Assembly: GCA_021847385.1 (NCBI GenBank)
Contig: JAJZTV010000122.1
Location: forward strand, 1 to 6,312
DNA: 6,312 nucleotides
From: Pseudomonadota bacterium
GTDB lineage: Bacteria > Pseudomonadota > Gammaproteobacteria > Burkholderiales > Thiobacillaceae
Direction: 5' to 3'
Below are positions 5,702 through 6,312 of the stretch, in pieces (the first letter of the stretch is position 1; each line of letters starts with the position of its first letter). The translations under genes were made by a program, and so were the position numbers. The notes beneath the pieces are model-generated. The model was not told where the DNA came from. It did not search any database and was given only the letters and a program-made list of their open reading frames with translations.

Positions 5702-6127
5702 TCAAGCCTTTTGCTTGCGCAGCTTCTCGATGGCCTGCAATTGAGCGATGGCGACGGCCAGCTCGGCCTCGGCCTGGGCGTATTCCATGGCAGAGGTGCG
5801 GTTCTTCATCGCCTCTTCCGCGCGTTGCTTGGCCTCTTGTGCGCGGGCCTCGTCCAGGTCGGCACCGCGCACGGCGGTGTCGGACAGGATGGTGACCACG
5901 TGCGGCTGCACTTCAAGGATACCGCCGGAGACGAAGATCACATCCTCTGCGTCTTCCATCGGTTTCTTGATGCGCACCGAACCCGGCTTGATGCGGCTGA
6001 GCATCGGAGCATGACGCGGGTGAATACCCACCTCGCCCATCTCGGCCGGGACGATCACATACTCCGCCGAGCCAGCGTAGATGGAGGCCTCCGCGCTCAC
6101 GATGTCTACATGTACGGTCATTGCCAT
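5702..6127 (-). CDS. atpC: ATP synthase F1 epsilon subunit
   Basis: The epsilon subunit is part of the central stalk of the F1Fo ATP synthase; it couples gamma rotation to the c-ring and its C-terminal helices can inhibit ATP hydrolysis. The 141 residues match the family. The N-terminal beta-sandwich (about 1-85) has the characteristic VDIVSAEASIYAG, MGEVGIHPRHAPML and VFVSGG-like (VIFVSGGILEVQP) segments. The C-terminal part (from about 90) is an alanine- and glutamate-rich helical hairpin ending in KLRKQKA. The chosen ATG has an AAGGA site about 9 nt upstream; a second ATG two codons later (MTVHV) is an alternative. The gene follows atpD by 12 bp and ends the operon, just before a terminator. 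Confidence 0.98.
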   Translation of the reverse strand: MAMTVHVDIVSAEASIYAGSAEYVIVPAEMGEVGIHPRHAPMLSRIKPGSVRIKKPMEDAEDVIFVSGGILEVQPHVVTILSDTAVRGADLDEARAQEAKQRAEEAMKNRTSAMEYAQAEAELAVAIAQLQAIEKLRKQKA

Positions 6128-6139
6128 AACGGGCTTTCC

Positions 6140-6312
6140 TTACTGAAGGGTCTTGGCCTTCTCGACGGCCTCGTCGATGGTGCCGACCATGTAGAAGGCC
6201 TGTTCGGGCAGGTGGTCGTATTCGCCTTCGACGATCGCCTTGAAGTTGGCGATGGTGTCTTTCAGCGAAACGTACTTGCCGGGCGCGCCGGTGAAGGCCT
6301 CGGCCACGAAGA
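6140..6312 (-). CDS. atpD: ATP synthase F1 beta subunit, C-terminal end
   Basis: The last 56 codons of atpD run from the right window edge to a TAA at 6140-6142. The visible protein, with VAEAFTGAPGKYVSL, LPEQAFYMVGTIDEAVEKA and the terminal KTLQ, is the typical end of the catalytic beta subunit, including the conserved 'PEQAFYMVG' stretch near the C-terminus. The nucleotide-binding core lies outside the window. The gene is directly upstream of atpC (12-bp gap) and part of the atp operon. Confidence 0.96.
   Translation of the reverse strand, partial: FVAEAFTGAPGKYVSLKDTIANFKAIVEGEYDHLPEQAFYMVGTIDEAVEKAKTLQ

Overview
This 6.3 kb, GC-rich window looks like the chromosome of a betaproteobacterium. 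The evidence is the gene order atpD-atpC-glmU-glmS, the sequence of the ATP synthase epsilon subunit, and high-GC codon use. A Thiobacillus/Nitrosomonadales-type organism is a plausible but unproven guess. Six of the seven genes are ordinary housekeeping or accessory genes with recognisable families; the seventh, a ParA-type ATPase, has an unknown role.

Layout. On the + strand, the left edge holds the C-terminal half of an AmpG-like muropeptide permease (to 766). Everything else is on the - strand, so it is read from the right edge leftwards: the end of atpD (F1 beta), atpC (F1 epsilon), a strong hairpin-plus-U-run terminator at 5656-5681, a probable promoter, glmU, glmS, an orphan parA-like ATPase gene, and a small DUF4405/cytochrome-b-like membrane protein that converges on ampG with only 3 bp between the stop codons. 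GlmS and GlmU supply UDP-GlcNAc (GlcN-6-P synthesis, then acetylation and uridylylation). AmpG imports muropeptides for recycling, so the window has a cell-wall amino-sugar theme beside the end of the ATP synthase operon.

The most interesting part is the 154 bp between glmS and parA. Just upstream of parA lies a second copy of the last 12 codons of glmS (2090-2128). It encodes the same peptide and a stop, but 7 of the 12 codons are synonymous variants typical of a high-GC host. The intact glmS instead ends in less typical codons (GTA, AGG, CTT, GTA, GTA, GAA). Both copies start at a shared 8-bp block, exactly 140 bp apart. The segment between them also carries an inverted, split copy of part of the glmS end. 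The simplest reading is the scar of a site-specific insertion into the 3' end of glmS: the intruder supplied a replacement gene end and pushed the original end downstream, and most of it was later lost. If so, parA originally sat 14 nt behind glmS in a glmU-glmS-parA operon.

A second unusual element is the glmU-glmS spacer. It carries two facing arrays of degenerate 7-bp repeats (consensus GTGAGGN), one of which runs into the glmU stop codon. No RNA genes, CRISPR arrays or complete mobile elements were seen.
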